Source: Mycobacterium sp. MBM
GTDB taxonomy: Bacteria; Actinomycetota; Actinomycetes; Mycobacteriales; Mycobacteriaceae
DNA length: 64,000 nt
Reading direction: 5' to 3'
Assembly (NCBI GenBank): GCA_021648845.1
Contig: JAKJHY010000002.1
Coordinates: forward strand, 334,260-398,259
In this document: positions 33,729 through 42,068 of the stretch, in pieces
Position numbering within the stretch: the stretch's first letter is position 1
Layout of the letters: the number at the start of each line of letters is the position of its first letter
Program-made: the position numbers and the translations under genes
The notes under the pieces: generated by a model
Database searches by the model: none
Seen by the model: the letters and a program-made list of their open reading frames with translations, nothing else
Told to the model about the DNA's origin: nothing

Positions 33729-34274
33729 ATGACCACTGCGCCCGACGTCGGCGACCGGATCGCCGAGACCGCCCTGCACCTGTTGCGCTCCGGCGGCCCG
33801 CGCTCGGTCACCGTCCAGGCGGTCCAGGCCCAGTCTGGGATCGCCAAGACGACGATCTACCGCCGCTTCCGGGATAGACGCGACATGTTGCGGGCGGCCT
33901 TGACCCGGTTGATGGCCGCGACACCGGTTCCCCCACGGACCGACGCGAACGCCCGCATGCGGTGGCTCATCCGGCACGCGGTCGGGGCGGTCGGCGACGG
34001 AATCGGGTTCGGCGGGTTCGCCTCGCTGCTCACCGAGGACGACCCCGAGTTCAGCGGCCTCTTCCGGGAGATGCTGGTCGCCCAACGGGCCGGCCTGATC
34101 GACGTGATCACCGAGATGAAAAGTGACGCCGCCCTGAGTTCACAGGTCGATCCCGAGACGTTGATCGACGCGATTGTCGGCGCCTACATCGCCGGGCGAG
34201 CCCGCTGCGGAACCCTGGACGACGGCTGGGAGTCGCGCCTGTTGGCACTGTTCGCACCGATCGTGCAGAACTGA
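33729..34274 (+). CDS. TetR-family transcriptional regulator
   Basis: A 181-residue TetR regulator. The N-terminal HTH covers about residues 8-55 (TVQAVQAQSGIAKTTIYRRF then RDRRDMLRAALTR); the C-terminal helical domain is unrecognised and contains FASLLTEDDPEFSGLFREML. The ATG at 33729 follows a CATAAT box, so the mRNA may be leaderless. A palindrome at 33681-33699 is the probable binding site. Its target could be the gene itself, the small ORF in the gap, or nhaA (divergent). Effector unknown. Confidence 0.85.
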   Translation: MTTAPDVGDRIAETALHLLRSGGPRSVTVQAVQAQSGIAKTTIYRRFRDRRDMLRAALTRLMAATPVPPRTDANARMRWLIRHAVGAVGDGIGFGGFASLLTEDDPEFSGLFREMLVAQRAGLIDVITEMKSDAALSSQVDPETLIDAIVGAYIAGRARCGTLDDGWESRLLALFAPIVQN

Positions 34275-34302
34275 TGGACAGCGCGATTCAAGCGGTGTAG
34301 TG

Positions 34303-34318
34303 TCGAACACATGTTCGA
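34303..34318. promoter_or_regulatory. Consensus LexA (SOS) box across a start codon
   Basis: TCGAAC-ACAT-GTTCGA matches all 12 fixed positions of the mycobacterial SOS box. It spans the ATG (34311) of the HNH gene and adjoins a TAGTGT -10 box (34298-34303), so LexA binding would block the transcription start of a leaderless mRNA. Confidence 0.8.
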
Positions 34319-35576
34319 CCAGATCGGTATGAAGGATCTCCGCGACCGCGAAGCGGCGTTGCGAGATCGCATCGCCGAGCTGGAACGGCAGAAGTCGGCC
34401 GCGGCCGCCGAGCAGGCCCGCACCGCGGCGCAGTGGGATATGGTTCGCCGCCAGATGGAGGCCGGTACTGGCGTGCCGACTGCACGGCGCGGGCGGGGGC
34501 TGGCCGCGGAGATCGCGCTTGCGCGCCGCGAGTCCCCCAAGAACGGCGATCGACACCTCGGCTTTGCCAAGGCGCTGGTGCACGAAATGCCCTGCACGCT
34601 GGCAGCATTGGAGGCCGGCGTGCTCTCGGAGTGGCGGGCAACCCTGATCGTGCGGGAATCGGCCTGCCTGACCGCCGATGACCGACGCCGCCTCGACCAT
34701 GAGATGTGCGCAGACCCCGCCACCCTGGACGGCCTTGGCAACAAACGCATCAGGGCCGAGGCAAAGAAGATTGCCTACCGACTCGACCCGCACGCCGTGG
34801 TCGACAGGGCCGCCAAGGCACCCAAGGATCGCACCGTGTCCACTCGGCCCGCACCCGACAACATGGTCTACCTGACCGCGCTGATGCCGCTGACGCAAGG
34901 CATCGCGTGCTATGCGAGCCTCAAGCGGGAGGCCGATATCAACCCCGACGGGCGGTCGCGCGGGCAGACGATGTCGGACACCCTGTACGAGCGTGTCACC
35001 GGGCGGTCCGCCGCAGAACCGGTGCCGATGACGGTCAACCTGGTGCTCTCCGACGAGACGTTGATCGGTGGCAGCGCCGACGCCGCTGAGGTGCAGGACT
35101 ACGAGCCGATTCCGGCGGAGGTCGCCCGGAGACTGATCACCGACGCCATCGACGAGCAGGGCTGGGTCGAACTGCGCCGGCTCTATGCCAACCCCGCCAC
35201 CGGCGCGCTGGTAGCGATGGAGTCGCGCGCCCGAAAGTTCTCGAACGGTCTGGCTCAGCTCGTCCGGCTGCGTGACCAGATCTGCCGAACGCCCTTCTGC
35301 GACGCACCGATTCGGCACATCGACCACGCCGAGCCCCATGCCAAAGGCGGCAAGACCGACGCACTCAACGGGCGCGGCTGTTGCGAACAGTGCAACTACG
35401 CCAAGGAATCCCCCGGCTGGCGGGTGAAAACGTACTTCGACCGGGCCGGCCGCCACATCGCCGAGCACATCACCCCGACCGGGGCGGTCTACCGATCGAC
35501 CGCGCCGCCGATCGCCGGTGGCCTGCGCATCCTCACCCGCGACGTGCACCTCGTCACGGTCAACCGCGCGGCGTGA
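34311..35576 (+). CDS. 13E12-type DUF222/HNH endonuclease-like protein
   Basis: A 421-residue member of the mycobacterial 13E12 repeat family. Residues 1-50 are coiled-coil-like and charged. The DUF222 core is around 80-260 (GFAKALVHEMPCTLAALEAG, MPLTQGIACYASL). The HNH domain at about 320-365 has CRTPFCDAPIRHIDHAEPH and NGRGCCEQCNYAKESPG, with its Cys and His residues intact. Several 13E12 genes in M. tuberculosis are LexA-controlled, and a consensus SOS box covers this start codon. A role in mobile-element biology or DNA damage is possible; no substrate is known. It sits between lineage-specific genes and converges on the RNA methyltransferase gene. Confidence 0.88.
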   Translation: MFDQIGMKDLRDREAALRDRIAELERQKSAAAAEQARTAAQWDMVRRQMEAGTGVPTARRGRGLAAEIALARRESPKNGDRHLGFAKALVHEMPCTLAALEAGVLSEWRATLIVRESACLTADDRRRLDHEMCADPATLDGLGNKRIRAEAKKIAYRLDPHAVVDRAAKAPKDRTVSTRPAPDNMVYLTALMPLTQGIACYASLKREADINPDGRSRGQTMSDTLYERVTGRSAAEPVPMTVNLVLSDETLIGGSADAAEVQDYEPIPAEVARRLITDAIDEQGWVELRRLYANPATGALVAMESRARKFSNGLAQLVRLRDQICRTPFCDAPIRHIDHAEPHAKGGKTDALNGRGCCEQCNYAKESPGWRVKTYFDRAGRHIAEHITPTGAVYRSTAPPIAGGLRILTRDVHLVTVNRAA

Positions 35577-36773
35577 TCAGCGGCTGAGCACCGCCACGCA
35601 CTCGACATGGTGGGTGAGCGGGAACGAATCGAAGACCCGCAGGTGCTCCACGGTGTAACCGTGACGCCGGTACTCCCCCACATCCCGGGCGAAAGATGCC
35701 GCCTCGCAACCGATATGGATGATACGGGCGGCCTCGGCCGCGGCCAGTTGATCGATGACCTCGCGGCCCGCCCCGGCCCGCGGCGGATCCAGCACCACCA
35801 CATCGGGGCGGCCCTGCTCGGCCGCCAGCGCCCGACGCACCGAATCGGTCACCACCGCCACCTGCGGCAGATCGGACAACGCGGTGCGCGCCGACCGCGC
35901 CGCCCCGCGGGAGGTGTCCACGGTGAGCACCCGCCCGCTGGGCCCCACCCCGTCGGCCAGCACGGCCGAGAAAACACCTGCGCCACCGTAGAGATCCCAC
36001 GCCGTCATGCCGGCCCGCAGCTCGGCGGCCTCGCGCACCAGTGCGCTGTAGACCCGCGGCGCATCCCGGTGAGCCTGCCAGAAGGCCGTGACCGGGATCC
36101 GCCACTGCCGCCCATCGATCAGCTGGACGGCCTCGTAATCACCCTCCACGACCTGCGTGCTCGCCTTACGTCGGCCGCCGCGCGGCCCGGACTGCACCAC
36201 ATGGCGCCGGCCTGTGTCGTCGAGGGCCACGTGCAACTGTGCGCCGGGCGCCCAGCGCGAACCGTCCAAGCCGCGCAGCAAGCCGTCGGGTAATTGCGCG
36301 CAATCAAGATCCTCTGCCAACTCGGCGCTGTGATACCGATGAAAACCCGCGCGCCCGGCCTCCGAGACGTCCAGGCGCACCCTGGTGCGCCAGCCCGTGG
36401 CGGCGCCGTCACCGACTTCCTCGGCGACCCCCGACCATCCGTGGCCGCCGAGTCGCTCCAGCTGGTTGGCGACCACCTCGCCCTTGATCCGCCGCGCCGC
36501 GGCGGGTTCAGCGAAGGCCAGATCGCAACAGCCCGCGCCGTCACGCCCGGCGATCGTGCACAACGAGTCGATGCGGTCCGGGGACGGCTCGATCACCTCG
36601 ACGACATCGGCGTGCCAGTACGACCCACGTTCGGCCACCACCTGCACCCGCACCACCTCGCCCGGCAGCGCATAGCGCACGAACACCACCCGGCCATCGT
36701 GGCGCGCCACGCAACTACCGCCGTTGGCGGCCGGCCCGGTGGTGAGAATCAGGTCAGCCTCGGGTGCGGTCAA
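35577..36773 (-). CDS. TRAM-domain RNA uracil-C5 methyltransferase
   Basis: A 398-residue RlmD/TrmA-family enzyme methylating uracil in rRNA or tRNA, counterpart of Rv2689c. The N-terminal TRAM domain (1-65) has FVRYALPGEVVRVQVV. The SAM region is AWDLYGGAGVFSAVLAD (motif I), and VVVLDPPRAGAG follows. The catalytic Cys is in IIHIGCEAASFARD and the general-base Glu in HHVECVAVL. Its start overlaps the end of the permease gene by four bases. The rRNA or tRNA target cannot be told from sequence. Confidence 0.88.
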   Translation of the reverse strand: MTAPEADLILTTGPAANGGSCVARHDGRVVFVRYALPGEVVRVQVVAERGSYWHADVVEVIEPSPDRIDSLCTIAGRDGAGCCDLAFAEPAAARRIKGEVVANQLERLGGHGWSGVAEEVGDGAATGWRTRVRLDVSEAGRAGFHRYHSAELAEDLDCAQLPDGLLRGLDGSRWAPGAQLHVALDDTGRRHVVQSGPRGGRRKASTQVVEGDYEAVQLIDGRQWRIPVTAFWQAHRDAPRVYSALVREAAELRAGMTAWDLYGGAGVFSAVLADGVGPSGRVLTVDTSRGAARSARTALSDLPQVAVVTDSVRRALAAEQGRPDVVVLDPPRAGAGREVIDQLAAAEAARIIHIGCEAASFARDVGEYRRHGYTVEHLRVFDSFPLTHHVECVAVLSR

Positions 36774-38770
36774 TCAAGAAATCCTCTTCGTGCATCACCG
36801 GGCGCGGACTGCGGCTGCAGTGTCTTGAGTCGCTCCGACGAGTTGAGCTGCCAGGGTACCGAAGTCACCATGACGTTCGGCTCGAAGAGCAGTCGGCCCT
36901 TCAACCGCAGCGCACTCTGGTTGTGCAGCACCTGCTCCCACCAATGACCGACCACGTACTCGGGGATGAACACCGTCACCACGGTGCGCGGCGATTCCTT
37001 GGTGATCCTCTTCACGTAATCCAGGACCGGACGGGTAATCTCGCGATACGGCGAGGCGATGACCTTCAGCGGCGTGCTGACATCGCTCTCCTCCCAGGTG
37101 TGCACGAGCTCGCGGGTTTCGGCGTCATCGACACTGACCGTGATCGCCTCAAGCACATCCGGACGGGTGGCACGGGCGTAGGCCAACGCCCGCCGCGTCG
37201 GCAGATGCAGCTTGGACACCAACACCACCGCATGATTGCGGCTGGGCAGCACGATGTCTTCCAGGCTGGCTTCCTGCTCGTCGAGCTCGCGGGCCACGGT
37301 GTCATAGTGCTTGCGGATGAGCTTCATGATGACGAACAGCGCGCCCATCGCCAGGATCGCGATCCATGCACCGGCGACGAACTTGGTTACCACCACCACC
37401 ACCAGCACGCTGCCGGTACACGCACAGCCGATGGCGTTGATCACCCGCGAGCGCATCATGGTGCGCCGCGCAGCCGGATCGGTCTCGATCTTGAGGAAGC
37501 GGGTCCAGTGCCGCACCATCCCGACCTGGCTGAGCGTGAAGGACACGAACACACCCACGATGTAGAGCTGAATCAGATGCGTGACCTCGGCCTGGAACGC
37601 GACGACGAACGCCACGGCCGCCAGGGCCAGGAACAAGATGCCATTGGAGAACGCCAACCGGTCGCCGCGGGTGTGCAGCTGACGGGGCAAAAACCGGTCC
37701 TGCGCCAGAATCGAGCCCAGCACCGGGAATCCGTTGAAGGCGGTGTTCGCCGCGAGCACCAGGATCAGCGCCGTCACCCCGGCGATCGCGTACAGACCGA
37801 GCGGGAAATCGTGGAACACCGCGTCGGCCAACTGCGCGATCAGCGTCTTCTGGTGGTAGTCCGCCGGCGCGCCCACCAGTTGTTCTGCCGGGCGCTCGGC
37901 CATCTTCACGCCCGTCTCCCTGGCCAACAGGATGATTCCGAGGAAAAGCGTGGTCGCCACCGCACCCAGCATCAGCAGCGTGGTCGCGGCGTTGCGCGAT
38001 TTCGGCTTCCGGAACGCCGGCACCCCGTTGCTGATCGCCTCCACACCGGTCAGCGCCGCGCAGCCCGACGAGAAGGCCCGCGCCACGAGGAACACCATGG
38101 CGATCGCCACCATGTCCTCGCCCTCGTTCTCCGCGTGCATTTCGAACGCTGCGGACTCGGCCTGCAGCGGCACACCGAGCACGTGGATCTGGAACAGCCC
38201 CCAGCCCAGCATCGCGAAGATGCCGAACATGAACGCATAGGTCGGGATGGCGAATGCGGTGCCCGATTCCCGGATACCGCGCAAGTTCAGCGAGGCCAGC
38301 ACCAGGATCGCCGCCACCGCGAAAAGCACCTTGTGCTGATTGATGTAGGGCACCGCCGAGCCGATATTGGCCATCGCCGAGGACATCGACACCGCCACCG
38401 TCAGCACGTAATCGACAAGCAGCGCGCTGGCCACGGTCAGCCCGGCGGTCCCACCCAGATTGGTGGTGACCACCTCGTAGTCGCCACCGCCGGACGGGTA
38501 GGCGTGCACGTTCTGCCGGTAGCTGGCGATCACGATCATCATCACCGCGGCCACCGCCAGCCCGATCCACGGCGCGAAGGAGTAGGACGCCAGGCCGGCC
38601 ACCGAGAGCACCAGGAATATCTCCTCGGGGGCGTAGGCCACCGAGGACAACGCATCGGAGGCGAACACCGGCAAGGCGATCCGCTTGGGGAGCAGCGTGT
38701 GCGACAGCTTGTCGCTGCGAAACGGTCTACCCAGTACCAATCGGCGGGTAGCCGTCGAGAGCTTGGACAC
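36770..38770 (-). CDS. APC-superfamily permease with Usp-like C-domain (KimA-like)
   Basis: A 666-residue protein, counterpart of Rv2690c. About 12 membrane helices begin after FRSDKLSHTLLPKRIALPVF, and ASDALSSVAYAPEEIF is the first-helix signature. Residues about 470-666 form a soluble domain (VVLVSKLHLPTRRALAYARA; FIPEYVVGHWWEQVLHN), like the Usp-type domain of the potassium importer KimA/YdaO. It is divergent from ceoB-ceoC, two TrkA-type K+ regulatory proteins, so K+ uptake is more plausible than amino-acid transport. The start is GTG 38770 (VSKLSTATRR); the frame open upstream is antisense to ceoB. Confidence 0.88.
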   Translation of the reverse strand: MSKLSTATRRLVLGRPFRSDKLSHTLLPKRIALPVFASDALSSVAYAPEEIFLVLSVAGLASYSFAPWIGLAVAAVMMIVIASYRQNVHAYPSGGGDYEVVTTNLGGTAGLTVASALLVDYVLTVAVSMSSAMANIGSAVPYINQHKVLFAVAAILVLASLNLRGIRESGTAFAIPTYAFMFGIFAMLGWGLFQIHVLGVPLQAESAAFEMHAENEGEDMVAIAMVFLVARAFSSGCAALTGVEAISNGVPAFRKPKSRNAATTLLMLGAVATTLFLGIILLARETGVKMAERPAEQLVGAPADYHQKTLIAQLADAVFHDFPLGLYAIAGVTALILVLAANTAFNGFPVLGSILAQDRFLPRQLHTRGDRLAFSNGILFLALAAVAFVVAFQAEVTHLIQLYIVGVFVSFTLSQVGMVRHWTRFLKIETDPAARRTMMRSRVINAIGCACTGSVLVVVVVTKFVAGAWIAILAMGALFVIMKLIRKHYDTVARELDEQEASLEDIVLPSRNHAVVLVSKLHLPTRRALAYARATRPDVLEAITVSVDDAETRELVHTWEESDVSTPLKVIASPYREITRPVLDYVKRITKESPRTVVTVFIPEYVVGHWWEQVLHNQSALRLKGRLLFEPNVMVTSVPWQLNSSERLKTLQPQSAPGDARRGFLD

Positions 38771-38881
38771 GAGTGCCAAGAGTAAGCCCGAACCGGATTG
38801 GCTGTAGCGTTCCGGGTGCGCCGGTTGAGCGGCGTGTTCGATGGTGCGGTATTCCTGGACAGCGGCCAGAGAGGACCGAGA

Positions 38882-39550
38882 GTGCGGGTAGTGGTGATGG
38901 GATGCGGCCGGGTGGGCGCGTCGCTGGCGGACGGTTTGGCGAGGATCGGCCACGAAGTGGCCGTCATCGACCGGGATTCGACCGCGTTCAACAGGCTGTC
39001 CCCCGAGTTCACCGGTGAGCGGGTGCTCGGCATGGGCTTCGACCGGGATGTGCTGTTGCGTGCGGGGATTCAGGAAGCGGGCGCGTTCGCCGCGGTGTCC
39101 TCCGGCGACAATTCGAACATCATCTCCGCCCGGGTGGCGCGCGAGACCTTCGGTATCGAGCGGGTCGTGGCACGCATCTATGACGCCAAACGCGCCGCCG
39201 TTTACGAACGCCTGGGCATCCCCACCGTGGCCACCGTGCCGTGGACCACCGACCGCCTGCTCAACGTTCTCACCCGGGAATCCGAGACCACCAAATGGCG
39301 TGACCCGTCCGGCAACGTCGGCGTCGCCGAACTGCCCTTGCACGAGGACTGGGCCGGCCACCCGGTGACCGAACTGGAGGCCGTCACCGGCGGCCGGGTC
39401 GCCTTCATGCTGCGGCTGGGCTCCGGGCTGCTGCCCGATGCCAAAACCGTCATCCAGGCCGGTGACCACGTGTTCCTCGCCGCCATCTCCGGACATATCG
39501 CCGAGGCGCTGGCGATCTCGGCCCTCCCCCCCAACGAGGACAACGAATGA
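38882..39550 (+). CDS. ceoB: TrkA-type potassium regulatory protein CeoB
   Basis: A 222-residue RCK protein with an N-terminal NAD-binding fold (VVMGCGRVGASLADGLARIG) and a second-strand acidic residue in HEVAVIDRD. The C-terminal RCK-C part ends in VIQAGDHVFLAAISGH. It is the counterpart of Rv2691, and the next gene is its partner ceoC with an ATGA overlap. TrkA proteins gate K+ channels or symporters according to nucleotide binding. No TrkH/G-type gene is next to it, but the divergent KimA-like permease could be the partner. The start is GTG 38882. Confidence 0.92.
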   Translation: MRVVVMGCGRVGASLADGLARIGHEVAVIDRDSTAFNRLSPEFTGERVLGMGFDRDVLLRAGIQEAGAFAAVSSGDNSNIISARVARETFGIERVVARIYDAKRAAVYERLGIPTVATVPWTTDRLLNVLTRESETTKWRDPSGNVGVAELPLHEDWAGHPVTELEAVTGGRVAFMLRLGSGLLPDAKTVIQAGDHVFLAAISGHIAEALAISALPPNEDNE

Positions 39551-40212
39551 AGGTCGCCATCGCCGGGGCCGGCGCGGTAGGCCGGTCCATCGCCCGTGAG
39601 CTGGTGGCCAATCACGAGGTCACCCTGCTCGAGCGTGATCCTGAACACATCGACGTCGACGCCATCCCCGCCGCGCACTGGCGCCTCGGCGACGCCTGCG
39701 AACTGAGCCTGCTGGAATCGGTGCGGTTGCAGGAGTTCGACGTCGTGATCGCCGCCACCGGTGACGACAAGGCCAATGTCGTGCTCAGCCTGCTCGCCAA
39801 GACCGAGTTCGCCGTGCCCCGGGTGGTGGCTCGGGTCAACGACCCGCGCAACGAGTGGCTGTTCGACGAGAACTGGGGCGTCGACGTGGCGGTGTCGACA
39901 CCCCGGATGCTGGCATCGCTGGTCGAGGAGGCCGTCGCGGTGGGCGACCTGGTGCGGCTGCTGAGCTTCCGCAAGGGTCACGCCAACCTGGTGGAGGTCA
40001 CCCTGCCCGACGACACTCCCTGGGGCGGTAAGGCAGTCAAACGGCTCAACCTGCCGCGCGACGCGTCACTGGTGACGATCCTGCGGGGCCCCCGGGTCAT
40101 CGTGCCCGAGGGTGACGAACCGTTGGAGGGCGGCGACGAGCTGGTGTTCGTGGCGACCGCCGACGCCGAGGACGAGCTGCGCGAGTTGCTGCTACACCCT
40201 CAACCGCGCTGA
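39547..40212 (+). CDS. ceoC: TrkA-type potassium regulatory protein CeoC
   Basis: A 221-residue RCK protein, counterpart of Rv2692. The N-terminal Rossmann motif is VAIAGAGAVGRSIARELVAN, with HEVTLLERDPEHID, and the C-domain ends in EPLEGGDELVFVATADAEDE. It is paired with ceoB (ATGA overlap); the two probably form a complex. Its 3' end overlaps the opposing DUF3159 gene by 13 bases. Confidence 0.92.
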   Translation: MKVAIAGAGAVGRSIARELVANHEVTLLERDPEHIDVDAIPAAHWRLGDACELSLLESVRLQEFDVVIAATGDDKANVVLSLLAKTEFAVPRVVARVNDPRNEWLFDENWGVDVAVSTPRMLASLVEEAVAVGDLVRLLSFRKGHANLVEVTLPDDTPWGGKAVKRLNLPRDASLVTILRGPRVIVPEGDEPLEGGDELVFVATADAEDELRELLLHPQPR

Positions 40213-40877
40213 TCCGCGGTCTGCGTGTGCAGCGCGCGCTGCGCGGCCCGGATGGCGACGTAGGTGACGATGGCCGCGACCCCGGTCAGCGGCCAGCCCA
40301 TGGCGATGCGGGCGACGCCGAGCAGACCGGTGTCATCGGCATCGTAGAGATGACGCTGCACCACGAACCGCGACGCGAACACCGCCACCCAGGTCAGCGT
40401 GGCGATATCGAAAAACAGCACGGCCCGGCGCACCGTGCGCCAATTGCGATCGTGGTTGTTGACCCAGCCCCAGATGTAGCCGACCACCGGACGCCGGATC
40501 AGCACCGACAGCAGGAACACCGAGGCCCACACCAGTGACGACCAGATGCCCAGCAGGAAATAGCCTTTGGACTCGCCGACCAGATAGGCGATGAGTGCGC
40601 TGATACCGACGCCCATGAATCCGGACACCGCGGGCTGCAGGGAATCCTTGCGGATCAGCCGCCACACCAGGACCAGCGCCGCCACCCCCAGCGCGGCGAA
40701 GATGGCGGGCATCAGGCCCGCATTGGTGGACACCGGGACGAATACCAGCACCGGCAGCGAGGAGTAGATCAGCCCGCTGATGCCGCCCATCTGCTCCAGA
40801 ACGGCCTGGGCGCCCTTCTTGGGCGGCTCCTCGGCGGCAGCGTCGGCGGTGGCTTGCTCGGAATTCTGCTCCGTCAC
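40200..40877 (-). CDS. DUF3159 membrane protein
   Basis: A 225-residue integral membrane protein, counterpart of Rv2693c. A short charged N-terminus (TEQNSEQATADAAAEEPPKK) is followed by five or six hydrophobic helices. Typical DUF3159 pieces are VLEQMGGISGLIYSSLPVLV, KGYFLLGIWSSLVWASVFLL and RPVVGYIWGWVN. The start is GTG 40877, overlapping the stop of the OB-fold gene (GTGA). Function unknown; the coupling to the OB-fold gene is conserved in mycobacteria. Confidence 0.85.
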   Translation of the reverse strand: MTEQNSEQATADAAAEEPPKKGAQAVLEQMGGISGLIYSSLPVLVFVPVSTNAGLMPAIFAALGVAALVLVWRLIRKDSLQPAVSGFMGVGISALIAYLVGESKGYFLLGIWSSLVWASVFLLSVLIRRPVVGYIWGWVNNHDRNWRTVRRAVLFFDIATLTWVAVFASRFVVQRHLYDADDTGLLGVARIAMGWPLTGVAAIVTYVAIRAAQRALHTQTADQRG

Positions 40878-41245
40878 TTCTGGATCTCGTAGAGGGGGTT
40901 GTAAATGGCCTTGGAGCCATTGTCGAGCTGGCCGAGTCGACCGTGCACGCGCAGCGTCAATCCGGACTCGATACCCGGGATGCGCCGTTGACCCAGCCAC
41001 ACCAGGGTGACCGCTTCGGTACCGTCGAACAGTTCGGCCTTCACACCGCCGGCGCAGCCCTTGCCGTTGCATTCCACGCTGCGCAACGTGCCGACCATCG
41101 TGACTTCTTGGCCGCGCTGACAGTCGATCGCCTTCTGCGCGCCGGTTTCGGCGGCCTCGCCGCTGAGTTCCTCGACGTCGAGTTGCTCGGGGTCTTCCGT
41201 CAATCGGCGGGTGAGCCGACGCAGATACCCTTCGGCCGTAGCCAT
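40874..41245 (-). CDS. OB-fold nucleic-acid-binding protein
   Basis: A 123-residue protein, counterpart of Rv2694c, with a single OB-fold domain: VTMVGTLRSVECNG, AELFDGTEAVTLVWLGQRRI and LTLRVHGRLGQLDNGSK are the strands. It resembles the anticodon-binding/RecG-like OB folds. The N-terminal 45 residues are helical and charged. It is the upstream partner of the DUF3159 gene. A perfect 8-bp inverted repeat lies 15 bases before its start. Function unknown. Confidence 0.82.
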   Translation of the reverse strand: MATAEGYLRRLTRRLTEDPEQLDVEELSGEAAETGAQKAIDCQRGQEVTMVGTLRSVECNGKGCAGGVKAELFDGTEAVTLVWLGQRRIPGIESGLTLRVHGRLGQLDNGSKAIYNPLYEIQK

Positions 41246-41259
41246 GACCTCTCCCTGCC

Positions 41260-41280
41260 GCGGATCCGTCGTGGATCCGC
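41260..41280. promoter_or_regulatory. Inverted repeat upstream of the OB-fold gene
   Basis: GCGGATCC-GTCGT-GGATCCGC is a perfect 8-bp inverted repeat located 15 bases upstream of the OB-fold start at 41245. It may be an operator or a hairpin in the 5' leader. Confidence 0.4.
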
Positions 41281-41366
41281 TACCTGACCAACGCCACGGT
41301 AGACCTGTTGCTTCCGATTCGCCACGTCGCGCGCTGGCGTTGCGTCGGAACTGTCACCATCATGTG

Positions 41367-42068
41367 ATGGCGGTCAACTTGCGTGGCGTGACAACGGTTC
41401 TGCTGGCCGGGACCGGATCCGACGACGACTACGTCTACCGGGCCTTTTCCGGGCCGCTGCACGACTGCGGTGCGATCGTCGTCACACCCGCCCCCGAGCC
41501 GCACCGGCTGATCGCCGGATACCTGGACGCCTTGGACGACGCCGCGCGCGGCGATGCGCCGATCGCGGTCGGTGGCGTCTCCATCGGCGCCGCCGTGGCC
41601 ACCGGATGGGCGTTGCGGTATCCGAGCCACACCGTGGCGGTGCTGGCCGCACTGCCGGCCTGGTCCGGGGCGCCGGGCAACGCCCCCGCCGCGCTGACGG
41701 CCCGACATTCGGCCCGGCAGCTTCGCGACGAGGGCCTGGCCGCCACCATCGCCGCGATGCAGGCAGGCAGCCCGGGCTGGTTGGCCGCCGAGCTGACCAG
41801 ATCCTGGCTGGCACAGTGGCCGGCGCTGCCGGACGCCATGGATGAGGCCGCGCAGTACGTGGCGCCCACGGTGGCCGAACTCGGCACGTTGGCGGTGCCG
41901 CTGGCGCTGGCCGCCGCCCTGGACGATCCCGTGCACCCGGCCGATGTCGCGGTCGAGTGGGCGGCAGCCGCCCCGCACGCGGCGCTGCGGACGGTGACGC
42001 TCGACGAGATGGGCGCCGACCCGTCGCGCCTGGGCGCGGCCTGTGTTGCGGCCCTGCGCGATATCTAG
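41367..42068 (+). CDS. Alpha/beta-hydrolase-like protein
   Basis: A 233-residue protein, counterpart of Rv2695. It has the hydrolase outline: strand GVTTVLLAGTGSDDDYVYRA, nucleophile elbow VGGVSIGAAVATGWAL with a G-x-S-x-G Ser, and late acidic and His candidates (ALDDPVHPADV). No lid or substrate motif is recognised. The start ATG 41367 is close to a GTG three bases earlier. It converges on the DUF3710 gene with a four-base overlap. Confidence 0.72.
   Translation: MAVNLRGVTTVLLAGTGSDDDYVYRAFSGPLHDCGAIVVTPAPEPHRLIAGYLDALDDAARGDAPIAVGGVSIGAAVATGWALRYPSHTVAVLAALPAWSGAPGNAPAALTARHSARQLRDEGLAATIAAMQAGSPGWLAAELTRSWLAQWPALPDAMDEAAQYVAPTVAELGTLAVPLALAAALDDPVHPADVAVEWAAAAPHAALRTVTLDEMGADPSRLGAACVAALRDI

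Noticed and set aside
38771..39496. N-terminal extension of the permease (908 codons)
   Set aside because: Antisense to ceoB; no family similarity before the GTG at 38770.
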